A DNA stretch of 64,000 nucleotides from Bacteroides sp. (lineage in GTDB: Bacteria; Bacteroidota; Bacteroidia; Bacteroidales; UBA7960). Positions 54,849-64,000 of the stretch are shown here, one piece after another (position 1 is the stretch's first letter; the number at the start of each line of letters is the position of its first letter). The stretch is taken from contig JAZBOS010000128.1 in NCBI GenBank assembly GCA_036351255.1, positions 1 through 64,000 of the forward strand, given 5' to 3'. The translations under genes were made by a program, and so were the position numbers. A model generated the notes under the pieces. That model saw nothing but the letters and a program-made list of their open reading frames with translations, was not told where the DNA came from and did not search any database.

Positions 54849-55434
54849 GAAAGAATCTTCGTTTCTCAATATGTTGTTGACCTTGCTGGTGGTGACGGCG
54901 GTAGCTTCGTTTGCCCTGGCCAGTGTTTATAATGTCACCAAGGCCCCCATCGCCCAATCGCGTGAGGCAGCCCGGCAAAACGCCATCACCCAGGTGGTAC
55001 CCGCCTTTGACCGTTTGGAAACCCAAAAGTTTTTGCCCATGGATGGCAAGGACTCACTGGAGTTCAACTTTGCCTACCAGGGAGACGAATTGGTGGGGGT
55101 TGCCGTAGGAACCTATACTGACGAGGGGTTCAGTGGCCGCATTCAGGCCATGGTAGGCTTTTACCCTGACGGGCGAATTGTGGATGTGGTCCATCTGCAG
55201 CACGCAGAAACCCCTGGTCTGGGCGACAAGATCGATAAGAAGAAGTCGGACTGGAGCGACCAGTTCAAGGAATTTGATCCTGCCAGCCAATCACTGCGTG
55301 TGAAAAAGGATGGAGGGGACGTAGATGCCATCACGGCAGCTACCATCACCAGCCGAGCCTATTGTGATGGCATCCAGCGTGCCTACAGCACTTTTGTTGA
55401 ACATGTGAAAAATCAGGAAGGAGGAGCCCAATGA
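54841..55434 (+). CDS. rnfG: RnfG, FMN-binding subunit
   Basis: A 197-residue protein with one N-terminal membrane helix and an extracytoplasmic FMN domain. TAATITSRA near residues 165-173 is the (S/T)(G/A)ATxT motif; the Thr carries covalent FMN. A strong Shine-Dalgarno-like GAGGAGGTG precedes the ATG. It overlaps rnfE by 4 bases (ATGA). Confidence 0.93.
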   Translation: MAKKESSFLNMLLTLLVVTAVASFALASVYNVTKAPIAQSREAARQNAITQVVPAFDRLETQKFLPMDGKDSLEFNFAYQGDELVGVAVGTYTDEGFSGRIQAMVGFYPDGRIVDVVHLQHAETPGLGDKIDKKKSDWSDQFKEFDPASQSLRVKKDGGDVDAITAATITSRAYCDGIQRAYSTFVEHVKNQEGGAQ

Positions 55435-56015
55435 GTCAATGGAAAAACTTCACCAAGGGATTTATCAAGGAGAACCCGGTATTTGTTTTGCTGCTGGGCC
55501 TTTGCCCCACCCTTGGGGTGACCACTTCGGCCATCAATGGGATGGGGATGGGTCTGGCAACCACCTTTGTACTGGTATCCTCAAACGTGGTAGTTTCATT
55601 GATCAAGAATGCCATCCCGGATAAAGTGCGTATCCCTTCCTTCATTGTGATTATCGCCTCGTTTGTTACCATTGTTCAACTGGTAATGGAGGCTTATTCC
55701 CCGGATCTTTTCGCGGCCTTGGGTCTGTTTATCCCCCTGATCGTGGTAAACTGCATTGTCATGGGGCGTGCAGAGGCCTTTGCCAGTAAGAAAGGAGTGC
55801 TGAGCTCACTGATTGACGGACTTGGGATGGGGCTGGGCTTCACCTTTGCATTGACCTTGTTGGGGGCGGTCCGCGAGATCTTGGGTGCAGGGGCTATCTT
55901 TGGTCACTCTTTCATTAAGGGTGAAGGCATGCTTTTGTTTGTGCTTGCTCCCGGTGCTTTCCTGGGGCTGGGATACCTGATTGCCTTGTCTAATCTCCTG
56001 AAGAAAAAGGAATAA
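55431..56015 (+). CDS. rnfE: RnfE, membrane subunit
   Basis: A 194-residue membrane protein with six helices ([20 protein letters not shown] near the start). RnfE and RnfA are related and form a pseudo-symmetric pair that holds an iron-sulfur centre. GGAAGGAGGAG precedes the ATG. rnfA follows 10 bases after its stop. Confidence 0.93.
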   Translation: MSQWKNFTKGFIKENPVFVLLLGLCPTLGVTTSAINGMGMGLATTFVLVSSNVVVSLIKNAIPDKVRIPSFIVIIASFVTIVQLVMEAYSPDLFAALGLFIPLIVVNCIVMGRAEAFASKKGVLSSLIDGLGMGLGFTFALTLLGAVREILGAGAIFGHSFIKGEGMLLFVLAPGAFLGLGYLIALSNLLKKKE

Positions 56016-56025
56016 AATCTGAGCC

Positions 56026-56598
56026 ATGGAATATATACTGATCATAATCGGAGCCGTATTTGTCAATAACATCGTATTGGCGCATTTTCTGGGGATCTGT
56101 CCCTTTATCGGGGTTTCATCCAAAGTCTCTACCTCCACAGGGATGTCGGGAGCCGTGATGTTTGTCATGACCCTGGCCACAGTGGTCACCTACCTGATCT
56201 ATAAGTTCATCCTGGTACCCTTTGAGATTACCTTTCTTCAGACCATTTCCTATATATTGGTGATTGCTGCTCTTGTGCAAATGGTCGAGATCATCCTGAA
56301 AAAAGTGAGCCCGGCCCTTTACCAAGCCCTGGGGATCTTTCTCCCGCTGATCACAACCAACTGCGCGGTGCTTGGGGTAGCCCTGCTGACCGTACAGAAA
56401 GACCTGAACCTTTTAGAGGGCGTGGTTTTTGCCATTGCCAACGCCATTGGTTTCGGCCTGGCGATCATTCTTTTTGCAGGTATTCGCGAGCACCTGGATC
56501 TGATGGGAGTTCCCAAAGGCATGCAGGGCGCTCCCGTGGCCCTAATCACCGCAGGGATCCTGGCGCTGGCCTTTATGGGGTTTGCCGGTTTGGTATAA
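56026..56598 (+). CDS. rnfA: RnfA, membrane subunit
   Basis: A 190-residue membrane protein with six helices. NNIVLAHFLGICPFIGVS with its Cys and the late TTNCAVLGVAL form the conserved pair of Cys segments. It completes the rnfBCDGEA set, so all six structural subunits are present. A terminator follows. Confidence 0.93.
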   Translation: MEYILIIIGAVFVNNIVLAHFLGICPFIGVSSKVSTSTGMSGAVMFVMTLATVVTYLIYKFILVPFEITFLQTISYILVIAALVQMVEIILKKVSPALYQALGIFLPLITTNCAVLGVALLTVQKDLNLLEGVVFAIANAIGFGLAIILFAGIREHLDLMGVPKGMQGAPVALITAGILALAFMGFAGLV

Positions 56599-56616
56599 AT
56601 CGTTTTTTTTCAATGG

Positions 56617-56648
56617 AAACCCGGGTTCACCAACACCCGGGTTTTTTA
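56617..56648 (+). terminator. Terminator of the rnf operon
   Basis: AAACCCGGGT pairs with ACCCGGGTTT around TCACCAAC, then a T-run. The same AACCCGGGT core is in the ccmE terminator. Confidence 0.88.
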
Positions 56649-56694
56649 TTTTCTTTTGTACCTTTACACGAATTTTTTCCTAAATCCTCCTGAA

Positions 56695-57429
56695 ATGGCC
56701 CTTGACACCATTATCGAATTGCAGAATGTTTCCGTATTCCAGAAAAATGTGCTGGTGCTTACGGAAGTAAGCCTGGAAATAGAACGCGGCGAATTTTGTT
56801 ACCTGATTGGACGTACCGGGACCGGTAAGAGCAGTCTGCTGAAAATTCTCTATGGTGATTTGCCTATGGTGGATGGATATGCCAAGGTGGCTGGATTTGA
56901 AATGAAAGGGATCAAAGAAAAACAGATTCCTTTTCTGCGCCGAAAAATCGGCATTGTATTCCAGGACTTTCAGCTGCTTACCGACCGTTCGGTGAAGGAC
57001 AACCTGCTGTTCGTAATGAAGGCAACGGGCTGGAACGATAAGGTGGCCATGGAGGAGCGCCTGGAAGACGTGCTGGAAAAGGTAGGCCTGCGCACGAAGG
57101 GATTTAAAATGCCACACCAGCTTTCAGGGGGGGAGCAACAAAGGGTGGTCGTTGCACGTGCCCTCATCAATGATCCTGACATCATCCTGGCCGACGAGCC
57201 TACGGGAAATTTGGATCCCGAAACCAGTGAAGGGATCATGGACCTGATGTTTGAAATCAGCAAAACCGGGCGTGCCGTATTAATGGCTACCCACGACTAC
57301 CGGCTTTTTGATAAGTTTCCTGCACGCATTTTCAAATGCGAAGGGGGAAGGGTGATTGATGTGAATGGAGCAAAGCAGGTTGCTGAAGATGTGGAAGATA
57401 ATTCAAAAGAACAGGGAGAGGAAGAATAA
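56695..57429 (+). CDS. ftsE: FtsE-like ABC ATPase
   Basis: A 244-residue ATPase. Walker [11 protein letters not shown]-loop FQDFQLL, signature LSGGEQQR, Walker [12 protein letters not shown] and H-loop ATHDYRL are all there; FtsE-type features include [14 protein letters not shown]. With FtsX it controls cell-wall hydrolases at division. ftsX is not next to it. The acidic tail ([14 protein letters not shown]) is unusual. ATG 56695 gives [10 protein letters not shown]; the earlier in-frame ATG (56656) lies too near the rnf terminator. Confidence 0.88.
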   Translation: MALDTIIELQNVSVFQKNVLVLTEVSLEIERGEFCYLIGRTGTGKSSLLKILYGDLPMVDGYAKVAGFEMKGIKEKQIPFLRRKIGIVFQDFQLLTDRSVKDNLLFVMKATGWNDKVAMEERLEDVLEKVGLRTKGFKMPHQLSGGEQQRVVVARALINDPDIILADEPTGNLDPETSEGIMDLMFEISKTGRAVLMATHDYRLFDKFPARIFKCEGGRVIDVNGAKQVAEDVEDNSKEQGEEE

Positions 57430-57467
57430 TAATTTTTCGTTTTGAAAATGCTCTGTCTGGACAATCC

Positions 57468-58601
57468 TTAATTGTCCTCCAGAACTTTCTTATAAATGCC
57501 CCTGATGACAACCTCTTCCTTTTCCCAGTTGAGTTCCTTAGCTGCCTGAAGGCAGTTTGATTTCCACAATTCCAATTGAACGGAATTAGAAAGCATCTCG
57601 CTGATACTGGCAGCTATGGTTGCCGGATCGTGATCCACGGCGATCTTACCAACCTGGTATTTTTTCACAATACGACTTAATTCAGGGAGGTCGGAGACCA
57701 GCACCGGGGTTCCGGCCATAATGTAATCGAAGAGTTTGTTGGGCAGACTGTAAAGGTAATTCAGGCTTCCGGGCTTATCAAGGGAAACGCCTATGGTGGC
57801 GTTGGAGGTAAATTGCATCAATTGTTCATAGGGCATTTTGGGCAGGAAGCGTACCCTCTTTTCAAGGCGTAAATCCTTGACCTTTTCCTTTAATTGCTCC
57901 ATTACATTTCCATCCCCAATGATCAGCAAAAGCGCATTTCCGATTCCGTATTCAGGAAGGAATGCTTCAATGAGTTCTTCGGTGCCCCGGTTCACGTTGA
58001 TGCCGCTTCCCTGGAGGAGGATAATGGGCTGGCTTTCAGGAAGCCCCAGCTCTGTTCGTGAGAGCATCTCAACGGGTTTCCGGTAGCGTGGCATGTTGCG
58101 CACCACGTGCAGTTTTTTACCGAAATCCTTTTTGTAAAGTGCGGCAATGGACTCGTTGACGGTGATGATGGTATTTTGCCTGGGGAATAGGTATTTCTCC
58201 AGGCTTTTCCAGAACCAACACCTGAATGGCCGGTCTTCTATTTCCGGTGAGCCGGTAAAATATTCGTGGGTGTCGTAAACAAGGGGTTTGCGGCGCAGTC
58301 TGGCCACCAGGTGGACGGGCAAAAGGGTATCGAGGTCATTGGCCACAAACAGGTCTGCCTTGGAAAACAAGAGGAAAAAGAACAATTTCAGGTTGAACTC
58401 AGCATAAAACAGGAGGCCCTTTTGAAACCAAACCGGGATGCGTTTAACCTCGGCCCATTCAGGACAAAAAGGCGGACTTCCTTTTCGCATAACCCCTGCA
58501 ATGAGGGGTTGAAATCCCATAGCCTGCAAGGTCTGCGCCATTTTATTTACCCGCTGATCGGTGAAGACATCATTCGTGACGGTGAAGATTACACGGCGCA
58601 T
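57468..58601 (-). CDS. Family 4 glycosyltransferase
   Basis: A 377-residue GT-B enzyme. The N-terminal half starts RRVIFTVTNDVFTDQRVNKMA; the C-terminal half has ILLQGSGINVNRGTEELIEAF and GVSLDKPGSLNYLYSLPNKLFDYIMAGTPVL with the ExxxxxE-type region partly changed. It probably transfers a sugar to a surface polymer or lipid. It converges with ftsE, and a GGACAAT hairpin covers its stop codon. Confidence 0.88.
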   Translation of the reverse strand: MRRVIFTVTNDVFTDQRVNKMAQTLQAMGFQPLIAGVMRKGSPPFCPEWAEVKRIPVWFQKGLLFYAEFNLKLFFFLLFSKADLFVANDLDTLLPVHLVARLRRKPLVYDTHEYFTGSPEIEDRPFRCWFWKSLEKYLFPRQNTIITVNESIAALYKKDFGKKLHVVRNMPRYRKPVEMLSRTELGLPESQPIILLQGSGINVNRGTEELIEAFLPEYGIGNALLLIIGDGNVMEQLKEKVKDLRLEKRVRFLPKMPYEQLMQFTSNATIGVSLDKPGSLNYLYSLPNKLFDYIMAGTPVLVSDLPELSRIVKKYQVGKIAVDHDPATIAASISEMLSNSVQLELWKSNCLQAAKELNWEKEEVVIRGIYKKVLEDN

Positions 58602-58712
58602 GTTAAGGTTTCAGGTTTTGCGTTTCAGGTTCAAGGGTTAGCAAATCAAAAATTATCAATCCTTAATCGTTAATCTGAAATCAAAAGTTTCTCAGGGTAA
58701 CGGCCTTCCTGC
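58602..58712. repeat. Short gap with the 23-base shared segment
   Basis: The gap between GT4 and nhaC starts with TTTCAGGTTTTGCGTTTCAG-like repeats and ends with the 23 bases (58663-58685) shared exactly with 45717-45739. Confidence 0.7.
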
Positions 58713-60179
58713 CTATTCCACGCTCGGTGCTTTTTCTTCTCCTTCTTTATAACGTGCGATTTTGATGTTTAGATATGCAAAGGCAACGGTCATGAAAGGG
58801 CTGATGATATTAAAAAAACAGTAGGGCAGGAAAGTCAGGGTAGACACCCCAAGGACTGTTGCCTGGGTGGCCCCGCAGGTATTCCATGGCACCAGGACGG
58901 AGGTCACGGTGCCGCTGTCTTCGAGGGTACGGCTGAGGAGTTGTGGCTTGAGGCCCCGTTCACGGTAGGTCTCGGCAAACATGCGGCCCGGCACCACAAT
59001 GCTCAGGTATTGGTCGCTGGCCGTAATGTTGAAAAAAATGCAGGTCCCTGCCGTGGAAGCCACCAGTGATCCAGTGTTGTGGGCCAGTTTGATGACTGAT
59101 TCAGTAATGCGGTGGAGCAATCCGCTGCTTTCCATAATGCCGCCAAAGATCATGGCGCACATGATGAGCCAGACCGTATTGAGCATGCCGCGCATCCCCC
59201 CTGTTTCCAGAAGGGTATTGACCATCGCGTTATCGGTGGTTACACTGATGTTGGTGTACATTGACTTCATGATGGCGATATAAGCAGCCATGTGGAACTT
59301 GTCCTCCATTCCGCTAACCTGTCGTATGATCTGTGGCTGGAAAATCAGGGCAAAGAGCGCACCTGCCAGGGTTCCCACGAGCAAGGCAGGCAGGGCCGGA
59401 ACTTTACGGACGATAAGCGTTATGACCAGTGCGGGAACGATAAAAAGCCAGGGGGAAATATTGAACGTGCTGTCGATGGCTCTCAGTACCGGAGCAATGT
59501 CATTAATTTCCCCACCCTGTGAGCGGGTGAGGCCCATTATTGTAAAAATGACGAGGGTAATGAGTATGGTTGGCCCGGTGGTCAAAGCCATATACCTGAT
59601 ATGGGTAAACAGGTCGGTCCCAGCCATCGCAGGGGCAAGGTTAGTTGTGTCTGACAAGGGCGACATTTTATCCCCAAAATAGGCCCCAGAAATGATGGCA
59701 CCCCCAATCATTCCGTCTGGAATTCCCAGTGCGCGTCCTATTCCCAGGAGGGCCACACCGAGGGTAGCTACCGTGCTCCAACTGCTTCCCGTGGCCAATG
59801 ACACAATGGCACTCACCACACAGGCGGCTACCAGGAAAATGGTTGGGTTAAGGATTTTCAGCCCGTAATAAACCATGGAAGGCACCACGCCGCTCAGGAG
59901 CCAGGTCCCAGCCAGTGACCCTATCAACAGAAGGATCAGGATGGATGACATGGCAGAGCCAATGCTTTTTACAATTCCTTTAAGCAAATGGTCCCAGGAG
60001 TAACCCAGGCGCATGGCAATGATGGCGGCCACCGAAGCCGAAAGGATCAGGACGATTTGGTTGGACCCGGAAAGCGAATCATCACCAAAAATGAAAACGT
60101 TAATGGAAATCAGTGCTGTCAGGAAGATTACAGGGATGAGTGCCTCAATAAGTTTAGGCCGTCGTTTCGCCTTGGTCAT
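58713..60179 (-). CDS. nhaC: NhaC-type Na+/H+ antiporter
   Basis: A 488-residue transporter with about 12 helices. ATGSSWSTVATLGVALLGIG and ISGAYFGDKMSPLSDTTNLA are family signatures. It removes Na+ in exchange for H+. This would complement a Na+- or H+-translocating Rnf complex. Met12 of the longest frame (60179) is the better start, since the earlier one adds a polar tail. Confidence 0.92.
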   Translation of the reverse strand: MTKAKRRPKLIEALIPVIFLTALISINVFIFGDDSLSGSNQIVLILSASVAAIIAMRLGYSWDHLLKGIVKSIGSAMSSILILLLIGSLAGTWLLSGVVPSMVYYGLKILNPTIFLVAACVVSAIVSLATGSSWSTVATLGVALLGIGRALGIPDGMIGGAIISGAYFGDKMSPLSDTTNLAPAMAGTDLFTHIRYMALTTGPTILITLVIFTIMGLTRSQGGEINDIAPVLRAIDSTFNISPWLFIVPALVITLIVRKVPALPALLVGTLAGALFALIFQPQIIRQVSGMEDKFHMAAYIAIMKSMYTNISVTTDNAMVNTLLETGGMRGMLNTVWLIMCAMIFGGIMESSGLLHRITESVIKLAHNTGSLVASTAGTCIFFNITASDQYLSIVVPGRMFAETYRERGLKPQLLSRTLEDSGTVTSVLVPWNTCGATQATVLGVSTLTFLPYCFFNIISPFMTVAFAYLNIKIARYKEGEEKAPSVE

Positions 60180-60264
60180 AGGATTGGGATTAAATTCAGA
60201 ACCTGTCAGCAAAGACCCGTAAAGTAACGTGATTTTTTTTAATTGGGCAAAAAAATGTCAGGGC

Positions 60265-61278
60265 TTAATAACCTTTATCACCCAGGTGTTTAATGCCATT
60301 CCGGAAATAATACGCCATCTTATCATCATCAGCAAAGGGGAGCCCGAGGGTGTGACCAAGGATTTGTTGATATTGGTCAAGGGTGGTGGTGCGTTTTATT
60401 GCGGAAAAGACCTCCAGGGGGTTTTCAAAATAACCGGACATATAATACCAAACGGCTTTAAGCGACCCCAGGAGCCTGGCTTCGTTTTCCTTCGTTGACA
60501 AGCCTTCTGCGATAAGTTCCTGATGAAAACCGGACAGTCGTTTCCTCTTTTCGGAATATTCAAAGTGGATGCCTTTGATCTCATTAGGCAGGAAGGGATT
60601 GATCAAGGCACCCCGGCCAATCATCCAGGTTGATATGTTTGGAAAACGTTGCTGTAATTCCCGGAAACGGGGAATGTGGACAATATCACCATTGTATGAA
60701 AGTTTGATTTTTGAAATATCAAGGCATTTCCCGAAGCTATCCAGATCAACTTCTCCGCTGTAAATCTGTGTCCCTACGCGAGCGTGGATGATCAGCAAAT
60801 GGATGGGGTAATGATTCAATACTTCAAGCACTGAAAGAATTTCTGAAGGTTGAAAATAACCCAATCGGGTTTTTATAGAAAGCTTTAACGGCAATTCCTT
60901 GAATACCTTATGAAGTATTTGGTCCAGTTGCTCAGGATAAGGCAGGATACCGCAGCCTCTTTTTTTGCTTGCAATGCGTGAGAATGGGCATCCCAGGTTC
61001 CAGTTCAAATGGTCGAATCCTTGCGTGTGGATGGCCTTCCCGAGGAGGATGATTTGACGGGCATCATTGGAAAGGATCTGGGGCACAGTATCAACCAGGT
61101 TGGCTGAGCGAGGAAGAAAATCGTAGAGTTTGGCAGGATGAATCCTATCATTTCCCAAACCGGAAACAAAGGGAGCATACATGGCGTTGAACCCTCCAAA
61201 ATGCCTTTCGAAAGCATTACGAAAAACCTTGGTGGTAAGTCCTTTAAATGGCGCGAAAAGCAATTTGGGATTATTCAC
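60265..61278 (-). CDS. tRNA-dihydrouridine synthase
   Basis: A 337-residue FMN enzyme that reduces uridine in tRNA D-loops. LLFAPFKGLT opens the barrel, catalytic Cys is in WNLGCPFSR, substrate Lys in SIKTRLG, and the FMN phosphate loop is GRGALINPF. The usual GCPxxxVxxxGxGxxLL has extra residues here (KKRGCGILP). The start is uncertain: GTG 61278 overlaps the enoyl-CoA hydratase stop by 8 bases, while ATG 61329 would overlap by 59. Confidence 0.85.
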   Translation of the reverse strand: MNNPKLLFAPFKGLTTKVFRNAFERHFGGFNAMYAPFVSGLGNDRIHPAKLYDFLPRSANLVDTVPQILSNDARQIILLGKAIHTQGFDHLNWNLGCPFSRIASKKRGCGILPYPEQLDQILHKVFKELPLKLSIKTRLGYFQPSEILSVLEVLNHYPIHLLIIHARVGTQIYSGEVDLDSFGKCLDISKIKLSYNGDIVHIPRFRELQQRFPNISTWMIGRGALINPFLPNEIKGIHFEYSEKRKRLSGFHQELIAEGLSTKENEARLLGSLKAVWYYMSGYFENPLEVFSAIKRTTTLDQYQQILGHTLGLPFADDDKMAYYFRNGIKHLGDKGY

Positions 61279-62044
61279 GCCACTGAGGTTTGCGCTTTTC
61301 AACAAATGCTTTAAGCCCTTCAGGGCCATCGGTTTCAAAAAGACTGGAGAATAATTCCCGCTCCAGTTCAAGGGCCTTTTCAAAACTTAAAACCATGCCC
61401 TCCCGACCTAATTTTTTTGCCATTTTAATGGCATTTGGTCCGTTTTTTGCTATCTTATTTGCGAGGGCAATGGTGTTTGGAATCAATTCTGTTGGTTCAA
61501 ATATTTTCTGCACCAGGCCCATCCTGCGTGCCTCAAAGGCATCGATCATTTCACTGGTGAGCATCAAAAAGAGGCCATTTGACAATCCGCAACGCCGGGT
61601 TATTCTTTGAGATCCACCGTAGCCAGGGATGATGCCCAGGCTGGTTTCGGGGAAAGCAAAGCGGGCATCGGTGCTTGCGGTGATGAAGTCGCAGACCAAA
61701 GCCAACTCAAAACCACCACCCAGTGCATAACCGTTCACCGCAGCAATTAGTGGGATTTCCAGATCCGCCAGTCGTTGAAGGTTGATCTGGCCCTTTCTTG
61801 AAAAATCATAGGCCCGGGAAGCATCGAGGTGCTGCATCTCCGAGATGTCTCCGCCTGAAGCAAAAGCCTTTCCTTCACCAGTCAGGATCAGGGCGCGCAA
61901 GCCTTCACGGCAACCAATGGAAAGTACGAAATGGTGCATCTCGAACATCAAATGGTCGTTGAGAGCATTCAAAACTTCGGGGCGGCTGATGGTCAGAATA
62001 CCCACAGGTCCTTCCTGGTAGTATTTCAGGGTTTTATAATCCAT
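61271..62044 (-). CDS. Enoyl-CoA hydratase/isomerase
   Basis: A 257-residue crotonase-fold enzyme. Oxyanion-hole segments are ASGGDISEM and NGYALGGGFELAL; the Glu region is FPETSLGIIPGYGGSQRITR. It hydrates trans-2-enoyl-CoA, most likely in fatty-acid or butyrate-type metabolism; no other such gene is nearby. It is the first gene of a two-gene unit with the dihydrouridine synthase. Confidence 0.9.
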   Translation of the reverse strand: MDYKTLKYYQEGPVGILTISRPEVLNALNDHLMFEMHHFVLSIGCREGLRALILTGEGKAFASGGDISEMQHLDASRAYDFSRKGQINLQRLADLEIPLIAAVNGYALGGGFELALVCDFITASTDARFAFPETSLGIIPGYGGSQRITRRCGLSNGLFLMLTSEMIDAFEARRMGLVQKIFEPTELIPNTIALANKIAKNGPNAIKMAKKLGREGMVLSFEKALELERELFSSLFETDGPEGLKAFVEKRKPQWRE

Positions 62045-62271
62045 GATTTCGTTTCCTGTTAATGATTACAAAGGAAGTTTAAAAAAAATTAAAATAAAAA
62101 TATTTAAAATATTCCTGATTAATCAATATATTTTGAAGCTAACCGGGTTTGGTTTGTTGATTGAATGGAACAGCCTGCCATCAGAGTGATTGAACAGGGG
62201 ATGATTTTTTTTGGACTTCATGACAATTGTTTAAATTTATCCCCTAAAATTTATCCATTCAATTCTTTCAT

Positions 62272-64000
62272 ATGAGAGCCCAGTCCATAATCCTGTTTGC
62301 TTTTTTGCTGCTTTTTTTCCGACCTTCCTGTCAGGCTGGCAAACCGCTGTCTTATTATCTCCCAGAAGGGGCATATGATTCAACTATTCAATCTCCTGAA
62401 ACCTATTTCGGGTTTCAGGTGGGAGAATGGCACCTTGATCACGGGCAATTGCTGGCATATTTGCAGTACCTTGCAGAGAAGTCTAACCGTGCCATTCTTT
62501 ATGAATATGCAAGGTCGCACGAGCAGCGGCCGTTAGTTCACCTGGTAATCACCTCACCTGAAAACCAGCAAAACCTTGAGACCATCCGCCAGAGGCACTT
62601 ATTGGTTTCTGATCCACAAGTGTCGGGAGACCTGGATATCACGGAAATGCCAATAGTCGTGCGTCTAGGATATGGGGTTCATGGTAATGAGGCCAGTGGG
62701 CATAATGCAGCACCGTTGGTGGCCTATTATTTAGTCGCCTCCCAGAGCCCTGAAGTTACGGAAATGCTTAAGCAAACGGTTGTCCTTTTGGATCCATCGT
62801 TAAATCCGGATGGACAGGACCGGTTCGCTTCGTGGGTAAATCGTCACCGGAGCCGGGCGTTAAATCCTGATCCGGCCAGTAGGGAGTTTTCAGATGTATG
62901 GCCAGGTGCCCGCACCAATCATTACTGGTTTGACCTGAACCGCGACTGGTTGCCTGCTCAGCATCCTGAGAGCCAGGGGCGCCTGGAGGAATTTCACCGA
63001 TGGAAGCCCAATGTGAATACCGATCACCATGAATTCGGCGGTAACTCAACGTTTTATTTTCAACCAGGAGTCCCCTCGCGCGGCAACCCTCTTACACCAG
63101 AAAGTACAGATGAGCTAACCATGGAATTCGGCCGTTACCATGCCAGGGCTTTTGATAAGGCAGGTCAACTATACTATACCCAGGAAGATTTTGATGACTA
63201 TTATTATGGCAAGGGTTCATCCTATCCTGATGTGAATGGCAGTATTGGCATTTTATTTGAACAGGCAAGCACACGAGGACACCGGGTGGAAACCATACAC
63301 GGGGTGGTCGACTTCTCTTTACCTGTCCGCAATCAGGTGCTGGTTTCCTTATCGAGTCTGGAGGCTGCTTTTGATCTTCGGATGGAATTGCTTGAACATC
63401 AGCGGGAATTCTTTCAGTCTGCCATACGGGAGGCCATTCAATTCCCTGTCAAGGGTTATGTCTTTGGCGATGCATTTGACCAGGGACGCAATGGCTATTT
63501 TTTGGGGCTTTTGATGAGGCATCAGGTTGAATTGTATGAACTTCAAGAGGCTGTTACCTTGGGTGAGCATCATTATCAACCCGGGAAGGCCTGGATCGTT
63601 CCTCTTGAACAGCCTCAATTCAGGATGATCCGCTCCCTGTTTGAAAGCGTCCATGAGTATGGTGACAGCATATTTTATGATGTATCCACATGGACTCTCC
63701 CCTTGGCCTTTAATATTCCGTTTAATGAAATCACTCGTCCCGGACAAATAGTCTCACTTAAAGGGGAACCCCTTCAATATATACCATTGGCTGAAGGATT
63801 GATAAAAGGAGGAAAAAGTCATTATGCATACTTGTTTAAATGGGATAACTTCAATGCTCCGAAAGCTTTATATTACCTGCAGAAGAATGGTATCCGGGCA
63901 AAGGTTTCTACCCAGCCTTTTACCTCGCAAGTAGGAGAGGAGCAAATAGATTTTGGCTATGGAAGTATTCTGATTCCAATAGAGATACAGGATCAAGGTG
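62272..64000 (+). CDS. M14 family zinc carboxypeptidase, 3' end cut by window
   Basis: An open frame of at least 576 codons runs off the end. A signal peptide (MRAQSIILFAFLLLFFRPSC) precedes a peptidase domain. GVHGNEASG has the HxxE zinc ligands, NPDGQDRF the substrate Arg region, DHHEFGG the third zinc His, and ILFEQAS the catalytic Glu. This is an M14-type metallocarboxypeptidase of the secreted kind often over 800 residues long in Bacteroidota. Its C-terminus, and so any T9SS tag, lies outside the window. A 227-base AT-rich region separates it from the divergent enoyl-CoA hydratase. Confidence 0.9.
   Translation, partial: MRAQSIILFAFLLLFFRPSCQAGKPLSYYLPEGAYDSTIQSPETYFGFQVGEWHLDHGQLLAYLQYLAEKSNRAILYEYARSHEQRPLVHLVITSPENQQNLETIRQRHLLVSDPQVSGDLDITEMPIVVRLGYGVHGNEASGHNAAPLVAYYLVASQSPEVTEMLKQTVVLLDPSLNPDGQDRFASWVNRHRSRALNPDPASREFSDVWPGARTNHYWFDLNRDWLPAQHPESQGRLEEFHRWKPNVNTDHHEFGGNSTFYFQPGVPSRGNPLTPESTDELTMEFGRYHARAFDKAGQLYYTQEDFDDYYYGKGSSYPDVNGSIGILFEQASTRGHRVETIHGVVDFSLPVRNQVLVSLSSLEAAFDLRMELLEHQREFFQSAIREAIQFPVKGYVFGDAFDQGRNGYFLGLLMRHQVELYELQEAVTLGEHHYQPGKAWIVPLEQPQFRMIRSLFESVHEYGDSIFYDVSTWTLPLAFNIPFNEITRPGQIVSLKGEPLQYIPLAEGLIKGGKSHYAYLFKWDNFNAPKALYYLQKNGIRAKVSTQPFTSQVGEEQIDFGYGSILIPIEIQDQG

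Overview
The window is chromosomal DNA from a Bacteroidota bacterium. The clearest signs are a fused LpxC-FabZ protein, a type IX secretion (T9SS) cargo protein with SprB-like repeats, a PorX-type response regulator with a PglZ domain, an IspG with a large central insert, and promoters of the TTTG / TAnnTTTG type; most genes lack a Shine-Dalgarno site. A complete Rnf complex together with T9SS genes fits an anaerobic or facultative member of the Bacteroidales or relatives. The exact taxon cannot be fixed from sequence alone.

Layout. 1-10 kb is mixed: a DUF3987 ATPase, a DoxX-like membrane protein, a palindrome-rich intergenic cluster, a methyltransferase-like membrane/HEAT-repeat fusion, a universal stress protein and small START/DUF1801 proteins. 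10-18 kb carries a 1211-residue GH13 protein and a 1206-residue T9SS cargo protein, each with its own terminator. 17.8-19.8 kb is a cytochrome c maturation cluster: ccmB, ccmC, a short ccmD-like gene, and a ccmE whose haem-binding motif is CxxxY. 19.8-25.4 kb (minus strand) is a lipid A cluster: lpxD, lpxC-fabZ, lpxA, an ABC ATPase, efp and a second lpxD-like gene. 25.4-35 kb holds an HD hydrolase, porX, tsaE, alanine dehydrogenase, tRNA-Lys, a GNAT-like protein, an SDR and manA. 34.6-44.5 kb is mostly minus strand: SRPBCC, glutathione peroxidase, a glycosyltransferase, trkH-trkA, ispG, a TPR/SpoIIE phosphatase and a lipoprotein. 44.6-56.6 kb has rseC, two flavoproteins, an OPT transporter and the rnfBCDGEA operon. 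56.7-64 kb has ftsE, a GT4 glycosyltransferase, nhaC, a tRNA-dihydrouridine synthase, enoyl-CoA hydratase and the 5' part of an M14 carboxypeptidase cut by the window end.

How the genes fit together. Rnf (ferredoxin:NAD+ oxidoreductase), Trk K+ uptake and NhaC Na+/H+ exchange suggest an ion-gradient-centred membrane economy. The Ccm genes supply c-type cytochromes. The Lpx genes build the outer membrane across which T9SS (regulated by PorX) exports proteins such as the 1206-residue cargo.

The most unusual feature is not a gene. Many intergenic gaps are filled with low-complexity or palindromic modules (GAGAGAT tandems, CCCTAAA-type runs, GGGGCAA runs, a 42-bp repeat, perfect 30- and 34-bp palindromes). 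The same modules recur in different combinations, and one has overrun the 3' end of a coding gene. No phage, IS transposase, CRISPR array or defence island was seen.
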